Source: Yersinia similis
GTDB taxonomy: Bacteria; Pseudomonadota; Gammaproteobacteria; Enterobacterales; Enterobacteriaceae
DNA length: 64,000 bases
Assembly: GCF_001053095.1 (NCBI RefSeq)
Contig: NZ_CGBP01000005.1
Location: 124,001-188,000, forward strand
Direction: 5' to 3'
Part shown: positions 19,540 through 30,149 of the stretch, one piece after another
How the letters are laid out: each line of letters opens with the position of its first letter
Numbering within the stretch: position 1 is the stretch's first letter
The notes under the pieces: model-generated
What the model was told of the DNA's origin: nothing
What the model saw: only the letters and a program-made list of their open reading frames with translations
The model's database searches: none
Program-made: the position numbers and the translations under genes

Positions 19540-20652
19540 TCACCATGCTGATACAGGATGGACTGCTCCTAAAATGGTCTCGCAGCTGGCCCCCGTGACA
19601 GAAGGCAAATTACCCGGTTTACCAGACAACGTGCGAAACGCCAGCCAGGCAAACGCCAGTGCTTCCATATCGTCACCACTGATACCGAGGTCATCCGTAG
19701 TACATACTTCCGTTCCCGACAGTAACGCGGAGATGCGCGCCATCACTAATAGGTTACGAGCCCCCCCGCCACACACCAGTAAGCGATCACATCCCCCCGC
19801 TAACCTAACCTGTTCCGTGATCGATACCGCCGTTAACTCAGCTAATGTTGCCTGTATATCTTCAGCAGGCAAGCCTGGGATTTTAGCCAGTTGCTTATCC
19901 AGCCACGCGGCATTGAAGTATTCACGCCCGGTACTTTTCGGCGCAGGTAACCTAAAGTAAGGATCGTTGAACATTTGCTCAAGTAATGGCTGATTAACAT
20001 GCCCTGACAACGCCCAGTGGGCATCTTTATCATAAGGCAATGAGCAGTTGCGCCAGATCCATGCATCCATCAGCATATTACCGGGACCAGTATCAAAGCC
20101 ACGGATAGGCGAATCAGGTAGCAGGACGGATAAATTAGCAATCCCACCTATATTCAAAACCATACGTTTTTCCGTCGCATGCGCTAATAATGCATGATGG
20201 AAAGCCGGCACCAAGGGGGCACCTTGCCCGCCATAGGCCATATCACGACGGCGGAAATCACCCACAGTGGCAATCTGGGTCATCGCGGCAATACGATTAT
20301 TGTCGCCGAGTTGCATAGTAAAGGCGGGTTCGCCTAATGGTTCATGCCAGACAGTCTGCCCATGGCAACCAATGGCGGTAATATCCTGCGCAGACAACCC
20401 TTCTTTGGCGAGTAAAGCCAACACCGCTTCGGCAAACAGAATACCCAGTTGGGCATCAAGTTTCCCCACTGCCGATAAGGTCGTGGATTGCCCCTGACAC
20501 ATACCAAGAATGTCTTTTTTCAGTTGTAGTGGGATTGGATGGGTATATGAGGCTTGTTGCGCCACCATACGCTCATCAATGGCTGCCAGAACAACATCCA
20601 CACCATCCAGGCTGGTTCCTGACATCACTCCAATAAAACGGCCTGATTTCAT
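19540..20652 (-). CDS. anmK: Anhydro-N-acetylmuramic acid kinase
   Basis: A 370-residue ASKHA-fold kinase that converts anhydroMurNAc to MurNAc-6-phosphate in peptidoglycan recycling. It has the N-terminal phosphate-binding [13 protein letters not shown], the [11 protein letters not shown] motif, [19 protein letters not shown] and the C-terminal [15 protein letters not shown] start it at 20652 ([12 protein letters not shown]), matching E. coli, with AAGG upstream. An ATG 21 nt earlier lacks a ribosome site. It is divergent from slyB. Confidence 0.96.
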   Translation of the reverse strand: MKSGRFIGVMSGTSLDGVDVVLAAIDERMVAQQASYTHPIPLQLKKDILGMCQGQSTTLSAVGKLDAQLGILFAEAVLALLAKEGLSAQDITAIGCHGQTVWHEPLGEPAFTMQLGDNNRIAAMTQIATVGDFRRRDMAYGGQGAPLVPAFHHALLAHATEKRMVLNIGGIANLSVLLPDSPIRGFDTGPGNMLMDAWIWRNCSLPYDKDAHWALSGHVNQPLLEQMFNDPYFRLPAPKSTGREYFNAAWLDKQLAKIPGLPAEDIQATLAELTAVSITEQVRLAGGCDRLLVCGGGARNLLVMARISALLSGTEVCTTDDLGISGDDMEALAFAWLAFRTLSGKPGNLPSVTGASCETILGAVHPVSAW

Positions 20653-21208
20653 CACAATGACCTTATTCTCCATTGAGGAATAAAATAACCATAAAACTTT
20701 CCGCTAACTTAATCAGAATTATACCGCTATTAGTTGCCGTTGCAGCGATGTGAGCGGCGCTCACTGGCAGGCATCAGCTCATCGAAAGCCCCTTTTCTAC
20801 CGCCTGACTGCAATGCCAACAGCGTTAGGTATATAAAATTAACACTATGAAAAGATATACTTTTTTAAGTGTATATCGCCACTGGAACAATCTTGAAAGA
20901 ATGCTTTTTATTTGTCGTCATGGTCACATAAAAGTCACTGTTACGGATGTTTGTCCCTTGCACTCCCTCAATTCTTACTGTTAGAAAGTCAATCCACCGT
21001 TTAATATTGGTTAAAGCACAAAGCGCTAAGCTGCGGCCTGTCAATCATAGATAACAGATAAAGCAAGCATTCAAATTAAGTAAGTAGTGAAATAAACACC
21101 TGGGTAAGCCATACTTTGTGCAAGTACTGAGCTTTTGACAGTGCCGGATTTGGATATCCCAAGCATATTGAACCGTAATGCGGTTATGCAATTTTAATAG
21201 GAGTTTTT
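20653..21208. other. Divergent anmK/slyB promoter region
   Basis: A 556-base region without a gene. It holds a PhoP-box-like direct repeat (20998-21014) about 195 nt before slyB. I saw no RNA or mobile element. Confidence 0.45.
20998..21014 (+). promoter_or_regulatory. PhoP-box-like direct repeat upstream of slyB
   Basis: CGTTTA-ATATT-GGTTAA fits the PhoP pattern (T/G)GTTTA-N5-(T/G)GTTTA with two mismatches. slyB is a known PhoP-regulated gene in enterobacteria. The call is a pattern match only. Confidence 0.45.
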
Positions 21209-21676
21209 ATGATTAAGCCATTCGTCGCCGTTGCTATCGTTGTTGTTACTTTGACCGGTTGCTCCAACAACAACACCTTATCAGGTGATGTGTTTACCGC
21301 ATCCCAGGCTAAGCAAGTACAGACGGTGAGTTACGGCACATTGCTTTCTGTTCGCCCGGTAACTATTCAGAGCGGTGATGATAACAACGTAGTCGGTGCC
21401 ATTGGTGGTGCTGTATTAGGTGGTTTCCTTGGTAATGTTGTTGGTGGTGGTACAGGCCGTAGCTTGGCAACCGCAGCAGGCGCAGTTGCCGGTGGTATTG
21501 CAGGGCAAGGCGTTCAGGGGGCACTGAACCGTACTGACGGTGTACAACTGGAGATCCGTAAAGACGACGGGCAAACTATTCTAGTCGTTCAGAAGCAAGG
21601 CCCAACTCAGTTCAGCGTCGGTCAACGTGTCATGCTCGCCAATAGCGGCAGCACAATAACCGTCAGCCCGCGTTGA
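21209..21676 (+). CDS. slyB: Outer-membrane lipoprotein SlyB
   Basis: A 155-residue lipoprotein with lipobox LTGC (Cys18). It has a Gly-rich glycine-zipper 2TM segment (about residues 63-105, GGAVLGGFLGNVVGGGTGRS) and a C-terminal beta domain. SlyB is PhoPQ-regulated and stabilises outer-membrane protein and LPS assemblies under stress. Length and sequence match the enterobacterial family. It is divergent from anmK and convergent with rovA across a strong terminator. Confidence 0.95.
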   Translation: MIKPFVAVAIVVVTLTGCSNNNTLSGDVFTASQAKQVQTVSYGTLLSVRPVTIQSGDDNNVVGAIGGAVLGGFLGNVVGGGTGRSLATAAGAVAGGIAGQGVQGALNRTDGVQLEIRKDDGQTILVVQKQGPTQFSVGQRVMLANSGSTITVSPR

Positions 21677-21730
21677 TAGGTTACCCGGTAATTGGTATAT
21701 CAACTCGATAGCTAAAATCAGAACAGTAAA

Positions 21731-21766
21731 AACCGGGGTTCATTGCGAACCCCGGTTTGTTTTTTG
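21731..21766 (+). terminator. slyB terminator
   Basis: An 11-bp stem AACCGGGGTTC/GAACCCCGGTT (21731-21741 with 21747-21757), loop ATTGC, then TTGTTTTTTG. A strong Rho-independent terminator. Confidence 0.92.
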
Positions 21767-21820
21767 TACTGTAGATCTTGTTTCGTTCTGCTGTGAATAA
21801 AGTCTTTGAACTTTAAATTA

Positions 21821-23041
<1,221 letters not shown>

Positions 23042-23938
23042 TTAAGGGACATCGTAACCCAGCGCGGCCCGACGAATGCGGAACCACTGCTGGCGGGTCA
23101 TTGTCAGAGAAAGTGATTCCCACGCGGCTTTAACACGTTCAATTTTGCCGGAACCGATAATCGGTAACGGTGCCGAAGGTAAGCGCAGCACCCAGGCATA
23201 AACCACTTGTTCGATGCTTTCAGCACCGATTTCGTCAGCAATAGTCTGCAATTCGTCACGTAGCACTTGGAATGTTGGATCGCTAAATAAACGCCCCCCA
23301 CCCAGGCAAGACCACGCCATCGGCTTAATTCGTAGCTGTTGGCAGGCATCCAATGTGCCATCCGTAATCGCAGGTTGGTGCAACGGTGAAATTTCCACCT
23401 GATTCGTGACCAGTGAGAATGGCAAACGCGATTGCAACAGGCTGAATTGGGTCGGCGTAAAATTAGATACACCGAAATATTTCACTTTGCCGCTTTTGTG
23501 TAACTGGGTGAAGGCTTCTGCCACTTCGTCGGCGTCCATTAGAGGGTCTGGCCGGTGGATCAACAGTAAATCCAGATAGTCGGTATGCAGATGGGCCAAC
23601 GATTGCTCGGCGCTATGTACAATATGTGAACTGTCTGTAATGTAATGACCCAGCGCATGCTCTGGCTTCGCCGTCGTTGCAATACCACACTTACTCACCA
23701 GCTCCATTTGGTCGCGCAGCGAAGGCTTAAGACGCAGCGCCTGACCAAATGCCTGTTCACATTGATAGCCACCATAAATATCAGCGTGATCGACGGTCGT
23801 TATGCCTAGCTCAATATGTTGTTCCATAAAAACCAACAATTGCTCTGGCGTCATGCCCCATTCCATCAGACGCCAATAGCCACAAATTATGCGCGAGAAT
23901 TCAGGCCCAAGCGGAGCCAGTTGGCTACGTGTATCCAT
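23042..23938 (-). CDS. ydhF: Aldo-keto reductase YdhF
   Basis: A 298-residue NADPH-dependent aldo-keto reductase (TIM barrel). Catalytic residues are visible as Asp/Tyr in VDHADIYGGYQC, Lys in ELVSKCG and His in LLLIHRPDPL. Cofactor-binding segments GVSNFTPTQF and PLPIIGSGKIERV are present. The substrate is unknown. It matches E. coli YdhF in length and sequence. It lies downstream of ydhL on the same strand and upstream of rovA. Confidence 0.95.
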   Translation of the reverse strand: MDTRSQLAPLGPEFSRIICGYWRLMEWGMTPEQLLVFMEQHIELGITTVDHADIYGGYQCEQAFGQALRLKPSLRDQMELVSKCGIATTAKPEHALGHYITDSSHIVHSAEQSLAHLHTDYLDLLLIHRPDPLMDADEVAEAFTQLHKSGKVKYFGVSNFTPTQFSLLQSRLPFSLVTNQVEISPLHQPAITDGTLDACQQLRIKPMAWSCLGGGRLFSDPTFQVLRDELQTIADEIGAESIEQVVYAWVLRLPSAPLPIIGSGKIERVKAAWESLSLTMTRQQWFRIRRAALGYDVP

Positions 23939-24069
23939 TATTAGCTACCTCATTTGTTAATCTACCAACAAGCATACACAACCGGCAGCCAGGATCACCC
24001 CCTGTATCAATGAATTGAGGGTTTATCGGATGGTTGAGAGCCCAAAATTACCTGAAAAGCACAAAACGA

Positions 24070-24309
24070 TTAAAACAACGAGGGTTGTTCCGGCAATGGC
24101 TCATCCGGCTGTTTGTTCGCTCGTTTCAGGCGCAGTAAACGATGGTGGCATAAGCGTAGTACTTCCCGTTTTTGCCCATCATCCATTTTTATCCAATTAA
24201 AACGCTCATCACGGCTACGAAAACAGCCACGACAAAAGCCACGGTCATCTGTTTGACAGATACCGCGGCAAGGGCTGGGAATATCAAAAAACTCAAGTTG
24301 CTGAGCCAC
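24070..24309 (-). CDS. ydhL: DUF1289 family Cys-rich small protein YdhL
   Basis: A 79-residue protein with the DUF1289 pattern SPCRGICQTDDRGFCRGCFR (four Cys, probably metal-binding) and a conserved helix ERFNWIKMDDGQKREVL. The function is unknown. The start is the GTG at 24309, four bases after AGGAGG; the resulting N-terminus and length equal E. coli YdhL. A longer in-frame reading up to 24435 has no family support. It precedes ydhF and is divergent from eptA. Confidence 0.9.
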   Translation of the reverse strand: MAQQLEFFDIPSPCRGICQTDDRGFCRGCFRSRDERFNWIKMDDGQKREVLRLCHHRLLRLKRANKQPDEPLPEQPSLF

Positions 24310-24412
24310 GCTGCCTCCTACGACTAATACCTTAATTGAAGACTGATTCTCCGCTGCTGGCAAGTCGCTATTTTCGCCAATATCAGCGTAAGCTCGGTGA
24401 CGCCCTGCTACC

Positions 24413-24429
24413 GCTAAGGTTATCTTAAG
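24413..24429 (+). promoter_or_regulatory. PmrA-box-like sequence upstream of eptA
   Basis: GCTAAG-GTTAT-CTTAAG, compared with PmrA consensus YTTAAK-N5-YTTAAK: the second half is perfect and the first has two mismatches. It lies 54 nt before the eptA ATG. EptA/PmrC is PmrAB-regulated in other enterobacteria. Confidence 0.4.
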
Positions 24430-24482
24430 TTTCACTCGATATTCTTTAGGTAATGAATGAACGGTAAGGTTAAATTTTTACA

Positions 24483-26120
24483 ATGAACGCTCGATATAAA
24501 TTACAGTGTAACGGATTAACATTTATTCTGGCCTGTACACTGTTTTTTACCTTCTTCCAAAATGCACTGTTTATTTATAAAGCCTGGTCGTTGATCCGTT
24601 TCGACAATAGCGACAGCTATTTTTTTGCGGCAACCATTCCAGTCGTTATTTTCTGTGCACTAAATATTATTTTTAGCTTATTAACACTCCCACTATTACG
24701 TAAGCCCATTATTATTTTATTCCTGTTGGGCAGTGCTGTGGCTAACTACTTTATGTTCAGCTATGGTGCCGTTATCGACGCGAATATGATGCAAAATGCT
24801 TTTGAGACTAACTCACAGGAAGCAACCGCCCTTTTCACTCCTCGCATGGCATTATGGTTAATAACATTAGGTATTTTACCTGCCATGATTGTCTGTTTTG
24901 TGCGAATTCGAGCGACTCGCCCTTGGTGGTATATGCTGGGATTACGGGTGGCAAATATTTTGATGTCAATGGTAATAATTTTTCTTATCGCAGCATTGTT
25001 CTATAAAGATTATGCGTCACTGATCCGCAATAATAAAAGTATCGTTAAAATGCTGACACCATCAAATTTTGTCAGCGGCAGTTTTCAATTTGCCAAACAC
25101 AAGTATTTTATCAGTAACATGCCATTGGTAAAAATAGGTGAAGACGCCCATAAAGGCCCAGTGATTAATGCACAACAAAAGAAAACGCTGGTGATTTTGG
25201 TGGTTGGTGAAACCGCGCGGTCAGAAAACTTTTCATTGGGCGGATATGCTCGAGAAACGAACCCTCGCCTGCAACAACAAGATATCACTTATTTCAAACA
25301 TGCCTCATCCTGTGGCACTGAAACGGCGGTATCTGTCCCCTGTATGTTCTCTAATATGCCACGCAAAAGTTATGACGCCTCCCTGGCGAGTCATCAGGAA
25401 GGGTTAATGGATATTATTGCGCACGCTGGGTTGAGTGTATTGTGGCGTGAAAATGATGGTGGCTGTAAAGGTGCCTGTGACCGTATTCCACACCAGGATG
25501 TGACGCAATTGCAACTGAACGCAAATTGTCAGGATGGGGTGTGTTTAGATAATGCACTTTTATATCAACTGGATAACTATATTAATGGATTACAGAATGA
25601 TGGTGTAATCGTCTTACACCAAATGGGAAGCCACGGGCCCGCATACTATCGCCGTACCAGCCCGGAGTTGACTAAATTCACCCCAACTTGTGATAGCAAC
25701 CAGATTCAGGGCTGCACCGCCCAAGAACTGGTCAATACATACGATAATTCTATTCTTTATACTGATGCTATGCTGGATGATACCATTGCCTTGTTGCAAC
25801 AGCACAGTGACCGATTTAATACAGCGTTGGTCTATCTTTCAGACCATGGTGAATCACTCGGTGAAAATGGCATCTATTTACATGGCACACCTTATGTATT
25901 TGCCCCAAGCCAGCAAACGCATATCCCTTTTCTGATGTGGTTATCATCAGAATATACAAAAAACTATGGTATTGACCGTCAATGCTTATTGCATAGCGCA
26001 CAGCAGGATGAAGTGTCTCAGGATAATCTCTTCCATACCCTATTAGGGATGGTAAATATTCAGACCAACGAATACTTATCAGGCATGGATTTACTGCAAA
26101 AATGCCGGAGTCTGCAATAG
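24483..26120 (+). CDS. eptA: Lipid A phosphoethanolamine transferase, EptA/PmrC type
   Basis: A 545-residue inner-membrane enzyme with five N-terminal transmembrane helices (about residues 12-33, 46-68, 75-95, 122-142 and 155-175) and a periplasmic alkaline-phosphatase-like sulfatase domain. The nucleophile is Thr244 in VVGETARSENFSLGGY. Metal ligands are visible in YLSDHGESLGENG and LHGTPY. Paired Cys are in SCGTETAVSVPCMF and GGCKGACD. It adds phosphoethanolamine to lipid A, which lowers binding of polymyxin-like peptides. It stands alone, with a PmrA-like box upstream and a terminator downstream. EptB is a possible alternative, but the EptA subfamily fits better. Confidence 0.85.
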   Translation: MNARYKLQCNGLTFILACTLFFTFFQNALFIYKAWSLIRFDNSDSYFFAATIPVVIFCALNIIFSLLTLPLLRKPIIILFLLGSAVANYFMFSYGAVIDANMMQNAFETNSQEATALFTPRMALWLITLGILPAMIVCFVRIRATRPWWYMLGLRVANILMSMVIIFLIAALFYKDYASLIRNNKSIVKMLTPSNFVSGSFQFAKHKYFISNMPLVKIGEDAHKGPVINAQQKKTLVILVVGETARSENFSLGGYARETNPRLQQQDITYFKHASSCGTETAVSVPCMFSNMPRKSYDASLASHQEGLMDIIAHAGLSVLWRENDGGCKGACDRIPHQDVTQLQLNANCQDGVCLDNALLYQLDNYINGLQNDGVIVLHQMGSHGPAYYRRTSPELTKFTPTCDSNQIQGCTAQELVNTYDNSILYTDAMLDDTIALLQQHSDRFNTALVYLSDHGESLGENGIYLHGTPYVFAPSQQTHIPFLMWLSSEYTKNYGIDRQCLLHSAQQDEVSQDNLFHTLLGMVNIQTNEYLSGMDLLQKCRSLQ

Positions 26121-26258
26121 CGATTGGTGTATCAACGAAAAGCCAGCCGTGGCCTTGGATAGGATATTTCCCTCAACAAAAATATTAGTCATGTAAAACA
26201 GTTCGTTAAAAATATAAAACTGTATATTAACGGTAGAAAACAGAGAGACTATAGACTT

Positions 26259-26288
26259 AATGCCAACACCCTTGCTGGCATTTTTTTC
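26259..26288 (+). terminator. eptA terminator
   Basis: Stem ATGCCA/TGGCAT (26260-26265 with 26276-26281), loop ACACCCTTGC, then seven or more T residues. Confidence 0.8.
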
Positions 26289-26294
26289 TTGACC

Positions 26295-26310
26295 TAGACC
26301 AATCGGTCTA
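26295..26310 (+). promoter_or_regulatory. NemR operator
   Basis: A perfect palindrome TAGACC-AATC-GGTCTA, 14 nt upstream of the nemR ATG. It matches the E. coli NemR box TAGACC-N4-GGTCTA and overlaps a TTGACC -35-like element. It indicates autoregulation of nemRA. Confidence 0.85.
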
Positions 26311-26323
26311 TTAGGCTCTCCGT

Positions 26324-26923
26324 ATGAACATAATACAGCATACACATGTAGACACCCGAGAGCATCTGCTCGCCACAGGTGAAAGGCTCAGTTTACGTCT
26401 CGGTTTTAATGGCATGGGGCTGAGTCTGCTGCTGACCACCGCGGGTATCCCAAAAGGCTCGTTTTATCACTATTTTCGTTCAAAAGAGGTGTTTGGCGAG
26501 GCCATGCTCCAGCGCTATTTTGACCGTTATGATGCGGAGATGGAAAGCCTGTTAGCCGGTTCACAGGGCGATAAACGCCATCATCTATTACACTATTTTG
26601 CTCAATCTATTGCTAACTATTGTGGGAGTGAATGCCACAACGCGTGTCTGGCGGTTAAACTCTCCGCTGAGGTGAGTGATTTATCCGAACCTATGCGCCA
26701 TGCGTTGGATATCGGCACTGCTCGAGTGATTGGCCGCTTGCAAGATGCCATTGAAGCCGGAATTGACGAAGGCTCTTTGCGAACGGTGCTCTCTCCGGCG
26801 GCAACTGCAGAAACGCTCTACGCCTTGTGGCTAGGCGCGTCACTGCGGGCAAAAGTGAAACACTCTGTCGCCCCACTGACTTGTGCACTGGAAAGCATTG
26901 AACTCATATTACAACCAGCCTAG
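26324..26923 (+). CDS. nemR: NemR, TetR-family repressor sensing electrophiles
   Basis: A 199-residue TetR regulator. The N-terminal helix-turn-helix is LSLLLTTAGIPKGSFYHYF (residues 33-51). The redox-sensing Cys (C106 in E. coli) is kept as C108 in ACLAVKLSAEV. NemR releases DNA when its Cys reacts with quinones, methylglyoxal or hypochlorous acid, de-repressing nemA and gloA. A perfect operator lies 14 nt upstream. nemA follows after 87 nt, and a further GGTCTA half-site (26989-26994) occurs in that gap. Confidence 0.95.
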   Translation: MNIIQHTHVDTREHLLATGERLSLRLGFNGMGLSLLLTTAGIPKGSFYHYFRSKEVFGEAMLQRYFDRYDAEMESLLAGSQGDKRHHLLHYFAQSIANYCGSECHNACLAVKLSAEVSDLSEPMRHALDIGTARVIGRLQDAIEAGIDEGSLRTVLSPAATAETLYALWLGASLRAKVKHSVAPLTCALESIELILQPA

Positions 26924-27010
26924 TAATCTACCGATCCTGACACTGACTTTTTATGTTTTTCAGGATTTACCCAGTCACTAGTTGACTGGTCTATTAATAC
27001 AGGACGATCC

Positions 27011-28108
27011 ATGAAAACTGCTAAATTATTCTCCCCATTAAAGGTTGGCGCGCTCACTTTGCCAAACCGCGTCTTTATGGCCCCTCTCACCCGCTTGCGT
27101 AGTATTGAACCTGGTGATATCCCAACACCGTTAATGGCTGAATATTATCGTCAACGGGCCAGTGCGGGCTTGATTATCACGGAAGCCACTCAGATTTCTT
27201 TTCAGGCGAAAGGCTATGCTGGCGCTCCGGGGCTACATACACAAGAACAGTTGAACGCATGGAAAAAAGTGACTCAGGATGTACATAATGAGGGTGGCCA
27301 TATTGCCGTACAACTTTGGCACGTAGGCCGTATTTCCCACAACAGTCTACAACCAGACCAGCAGGCTCCTGTCGCACCATCGGCTATTGCCGCAGATACC
27401 CGTACCACCGTGCGCGATGAAACAGGATCTTGGGTACGTGTCCCTTGCTCTACTCCGCGAGCGTTGGAGACAGAAGAGATTCCGGGCATCATTAATGATT
27501 TCCGTCAGGCAACCGCCAATGCCCGTGAGGCAGGATTTGACTACATTGAATTGCACGCAGCTCATGGTTATCTGCTGCATCAATTCATGTCCCCAGCCTC
27601 CAATCAGCGTACTGACCAATATGGTGGCAGTATTGAAAACCGTACCCGTCTGACGTTGGAAGTGGTTGATGCCACCGCCGCTGAATGGGGTGCTGACCGG
27701 ATTGGCATCCGTATTTCGCCATTAGGCCCATTTAATGGCCTCGATAATGGTGAAGACCAAGAAGAAGCCGCACTGTATCTGATTGATGAATTGAATAAGC
27801 GTAACATTGCTTATTTACATATTTCCGAGCCAGACTGGGCAGGCGGTAAGCCTTATTCTGATACGTTCCGTGCTGCTGTCCGTGCTCATTTTAACGGTGT
27901 TATTGTTGGTGCTGGCGCTTACAGCGTAGAGAAAGCTGAATGCTTGATTCAAAAAGGGTTCATTGATGCGGTGGCCTTTGGTCGCAGTTATATTTCCAAC
28001 CCAGACTTGGTGACGCGCCTGCAACAACACGCGCCACTGAATGAGCCTGACGGCGATACTTTCTATGGCGGCGGTGCGAAGGGCTATACCGATTACCCAA
28101 CGTTGTAA
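27011..28108 (+). CDS. nemA: N-ethylmaleimide reductase NemA (Old Yellow Enzyme)
   Basis: A 365-residue FMN-dependent ene-reductase that detoxifies maleimides, quinones and other electrophiles. It has the OYE signature MAPLTRLRS near residue 24, the substrate-binding His pair in [22 protein letters not shown] (H181 and neighbours) and the C-terminal FMN-phosphate segment [14 protein letters not shown]. It forms nemRA with the upstream repressor. A terminator follows at 28135-28177, so gloA is not simply in the same transcript as in E. coli. Confidence 0.96.
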   Translation: MKTAKLFSPLKVGALTLPNRVFMAPLTRLRSIEPGDIPTPLMAEYYRQRASAGLIITEATQISFQAKGYAGAPGLHTQEQLNAWKKVTQDVHNEGGHIAVQLWHVGRISHNSLQPDQQAPVAPSAIAADTRTTVRDETGSWVRVPCSTPRALETEEIPGIINDFRQATANAREAGFDYIELHAAHGYLLHQFMSPASNQRTDQYGGSIENRTRLTLEVVDATAAEWGADRIGIRISPLGPFNGLDNGEDQEEAALYLIDELNKRNIAYLHISEPDWAGGKPYSDTFRAAVRAHFNGVIVGAGAYSVEKAECLIQKGFIDAVAFGRSYISNPDLVTRLQQHAPLNEPDGDTFYGGGAKGYTDYPTL

Positions 28109-28134
28109 TTTGTCTGTAAATTAAATCTTTCAAT

Positions 28135-28177
28135 AACAGTCAGTTAGACTAATAGCCTAACTGGCTGTTTTATTTTT
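28135..28177 (+). terminator. nemA terminator
   Basis: Long stem AACAGTCAGTTAG/CTAACTGGCTGTT (28135-28147 with 28157-28169), one mismatch, then TTATTTTT. Confidence 0.8.
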
Positions 28178-28279
28178 GGCGATAAAGTGTCCGCAACACT
28201 TAGAAGTTTTTTATTTAAGTGCTTGTATTTTCTGTCTGGTCACTTAATATTTAACCACTTTAATTTTATGGGTATTTAA

Positions 28280-28513
28280 ATGTTTACATACAAGATGGTA
28301 CAGATTCCGCCTAATATTTCTGTCAATGCCAAAGCTAACAAAAACGGTATTGCGGCCCAGTATCTTGAAGAAGTTGTGAACTCTTGGGCCTCTGAGGGTT
28401 GGGAATTCCAGCGTATTGATACCATTGGTATTGATGAGAAACCAGGCTGCTTTGGTGGAAACAAATCCACACTGACACATTACTACGTGATTACGTTCAG
28501 GAAAGAAGTGTAA
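28280..28513 (+). CDS. DUF4177-like small protein
   Basis: A 77-residue protein whose pattern YKMVQIPPN... AAQYLEEVVNSWASEGWEFQRI ... YYVITFRK is typical of DUF4177 (small alpha/beta proteins, function unknown). It has no signal or membrane segment. It starts 102 nt after the nemA terminator and is followed after one base by a YidD-like gene, so the two are probably one transcription unit. It is not part of the E. coli nemA-gloA interval. Confidence 0.75.
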   Translation: MFTYKMVQIPPNISVNAKANKNGIAAQYLEEVVNSWASEGWEFQRIDTIGIDEKPGCFGGNKSTLTHYYVITFRKEV

Positions 28514-28514
28514 C

Positions 28515-28730
28515 GTGCTCAAATGGCTAAGTATTAGATTCGTTCTCTTATATCGTGCCTATGCACCGATGCGCATCCGTGATCGATGTCGCCATACGCC
28601 ATCGTGTTCTAAATACACTTTAATTTCACTAAAACGTTTTGGGTTTGTTACTGGTTGGAAACTGGGCCTATCTAGAATATACAGATGCAGACCGCCAAAT
28701 TGTGGCGCTGATTACCCTCCCAAAAAGTAA
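28515..28730 (+). CDS. YidD-like (membrane insertion efficiency factor) small protein
   Basis: A 71-residue protein with the YidD/DUF37 signature: CRHTPSCSKYTLISLKRFG, then RIYRCRPPNCGADYPP. The three conserved Cys and the amphipathic N-terminus (LLYRAYAPMRIRD) fit the family, whose main member assists YidC-dependent membrane insertion and lies beside rnpA. This second copy is shorter and more diverged. The start is a GTG one base after the DUF4177 stop, with GGAAAG upstream. It may be a specialised paralogue; its function is unknown. Confidence 0.75.
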   Translation: MLKWLSIRFVLLYRAYAPMRIRDRCRHTPSCSKYTLISLKRFGFVTGWKLGLSRIYRCRPPNCGADYPPKK

Positions 28731-28966
28731 GACAGTATACTAATGCAGAGAATCAATGAGTGGCAAGAATGCAGGCTATTGCCGTCATCTACATCAGCAA
28801 AATGGTCAGCAACAGAGTATCTGGCTTATTTTCAAACCCCAAAATGTAAAGTGGCCTATTCATTCTCTGTAACCCATTGAACTAATTTAATTACCAGGGC
28901 TATACTTGAACCTGATTTTATTCACTCTTGCCAGACCGTCGGGCAAAATGTAAACAGAGGGAAATT

Positions 28967-29374
28967 ATGCGCTTACTCCATACCATGCTCCGCGTCGGTG
29001 ACCTGCAACGTTCTATCGATTTCTACACCAAGGTATTAGGGATGCGTTTACTGCGAACCAGCGAAAATACTGAATATAAATACTCGTTGGCATTCGTAGG
29101 CTATAGCGATGAGAGTAAAGGTTCGGTGATTGAACTGACGTATAACTGGGGCGTTGACCAGTACGATATGGGCACCGCATTCGGTCATCTGGCTCTGGGT
29201 GTTGATGACGTCGCCGCAACATGTGATCAAATTCGCCAGGCAGGCGGTAATGTCACCCGTGAAGCTGGCCCAGTAAAAGGCGGAAATACCATTATTGCTT
29301 TTGTTGAAGATCCGGATGGCTACAAAATAGAGTTAATTGAGAATAAGAGCGCGGGTGACGGCCTCGGAAACTGA
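28967..29374 (+). CDS. gloA: Glyoxalase I (lactoylglutathione lyase)
   Basis: A 135-residue Ni-dependent enzyme that converts the methylglyoxal-glutathione hemithioacetal to S-lactoylglutathione. The four metal ligands of E. coli GloA are all kept: H5, E56, H74 and E122. I start at 28967 ([13 protein letters not shown]) after an AGAGGG ribosome site; an upstream in-frame ATG at 28928 would add 13 unrelated residues. It lies in the electrophile-defence cluster after nemRA, but with two small genes and a terminator in between. Confidence 0.97.
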   Translation: MRLLHTMLRVGDLQRSIDFYTKVLGMRLLRTSENTEYKYSLAFVGYSDESKGSVIELTYNWGVDQYDMGTAFGHLALGVDDVAATCDQIRQAGGNVTREAGPVKGGNTIIAFVEDPDGYKIELIENKSAGDGLGN

Positions 29375-29381
29375 TTAACTT

Positions 29382-29406
29382 AAAGGCGCCGTCGAGGTGC
29401 CTTTTA
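29382..29406 (+). terminator. gloA terminator
   Basis: Stem AAAGGCGCC/GGTGCCTTT with loop GTCGA, then a short T-run. Confidence 0.65.
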
Positions 29407-29484
29407 CTTATCACAATTAACCCCCTGCATCCCTCGCAAAAATTTGACATAATGCGCGCTGAATTCGATAAAGATAAGAAACTG

Positions 29485-30132
29485 ATGGCAGACAAAAGTG
29501 ACCTTAACGCCCTGAGTGGCCGTTTTCGTGGGTATTACCCAGTAGTAATTGATGTAGAAACCGCAGGTTTTAATGCCCAGAGCGATGCATTACTCGAGAT
29601 TGCCGCGGTAACCTTGCAGATGAATAAAGAGGGCTGGCTGTTACCTGATGAAACATTGCATTTTCATGTGGAACCTTTCGAAGGCGCCAACCTGCAGCCA
29701 GAGGCTCTGGCCTTTAATGGGATCGATCCAACAAATCCTCTGCGCGGTGCCGTCAGCGAACATGATGCCTTGCATGCCATTTTTAAATCCGTGCGTAAGG
29801 GAATCAAAGATAAAGGCTGCAACCGGGCCATTATCGTGGCACACAATGCCAATTTTGATCACAGCTTTGTTATGGCCGCCGCTGAACGTGCCAGCTTGAA
29901 GCGGAACCCGTTCCATCCGTTTGCCACTTTCGACACCGCCGCTCTCAGTGGGTTGGTCTTGGGGCAAACCGTGCTGGCAAAAGCCTGCCTGACCGCAGGC
30001 ATCCCGTTTGACAGCAGTCAGGCGCACTCTGCATTGTACGACACCATGCAAACGGCGAAGCTATTTTGTGAGTTGGTTAATCGCTGGAAAAAATTGGGTG
30101 GCTGGCCGTTGCCAGCGGCAGAATCTGAGTAA
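29485..30132 (+). CDS. rnt: Ribonuclease T
   Basis: A 215-residue DEDDh 3'-5' exonuclease that trims tRNA CCA ends and matures 5S and 23S rRNA. Catalytic residues are visible: D23 and E25 in [10 protein letters not shown], Asp in HNANFDHSF (about 125), and His and Asp in [11 protein letters not shown] (about 181 and 186). The start at 29485 gives the E. coli length exactly. An ATG at 29452 would add 11 residues. A terminator follows directly. Confidence 0.97.
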   Translation: MADKSDLNALSGRFRGYYPVVIDVETAGFNAQSDALLEIAAVTLQMNKEGWLLPDETLHFHVEPFEGANLQPEALAFNGIDPTNPLRGAVSEHDALHAIFKSVRKGIKDKGCNRAIIVAHNANFDHSFVMAAAERASLKRNPFHPFATFDTAALSGLVLGQTVLAKACLTAGIPFDSSQAHSALYDTMQTAKLFCELVNRWKKLGGWPLPAAESE

Positions 30133-30149
30133 CACAGGTCTTGTAATTA

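Noticed and set aside
26976..26994. Second full NemR operator between nemR and nemA
   Set aside because: Only the right half GGTCTA is present; the left half does not match, so it is at best a half-site.
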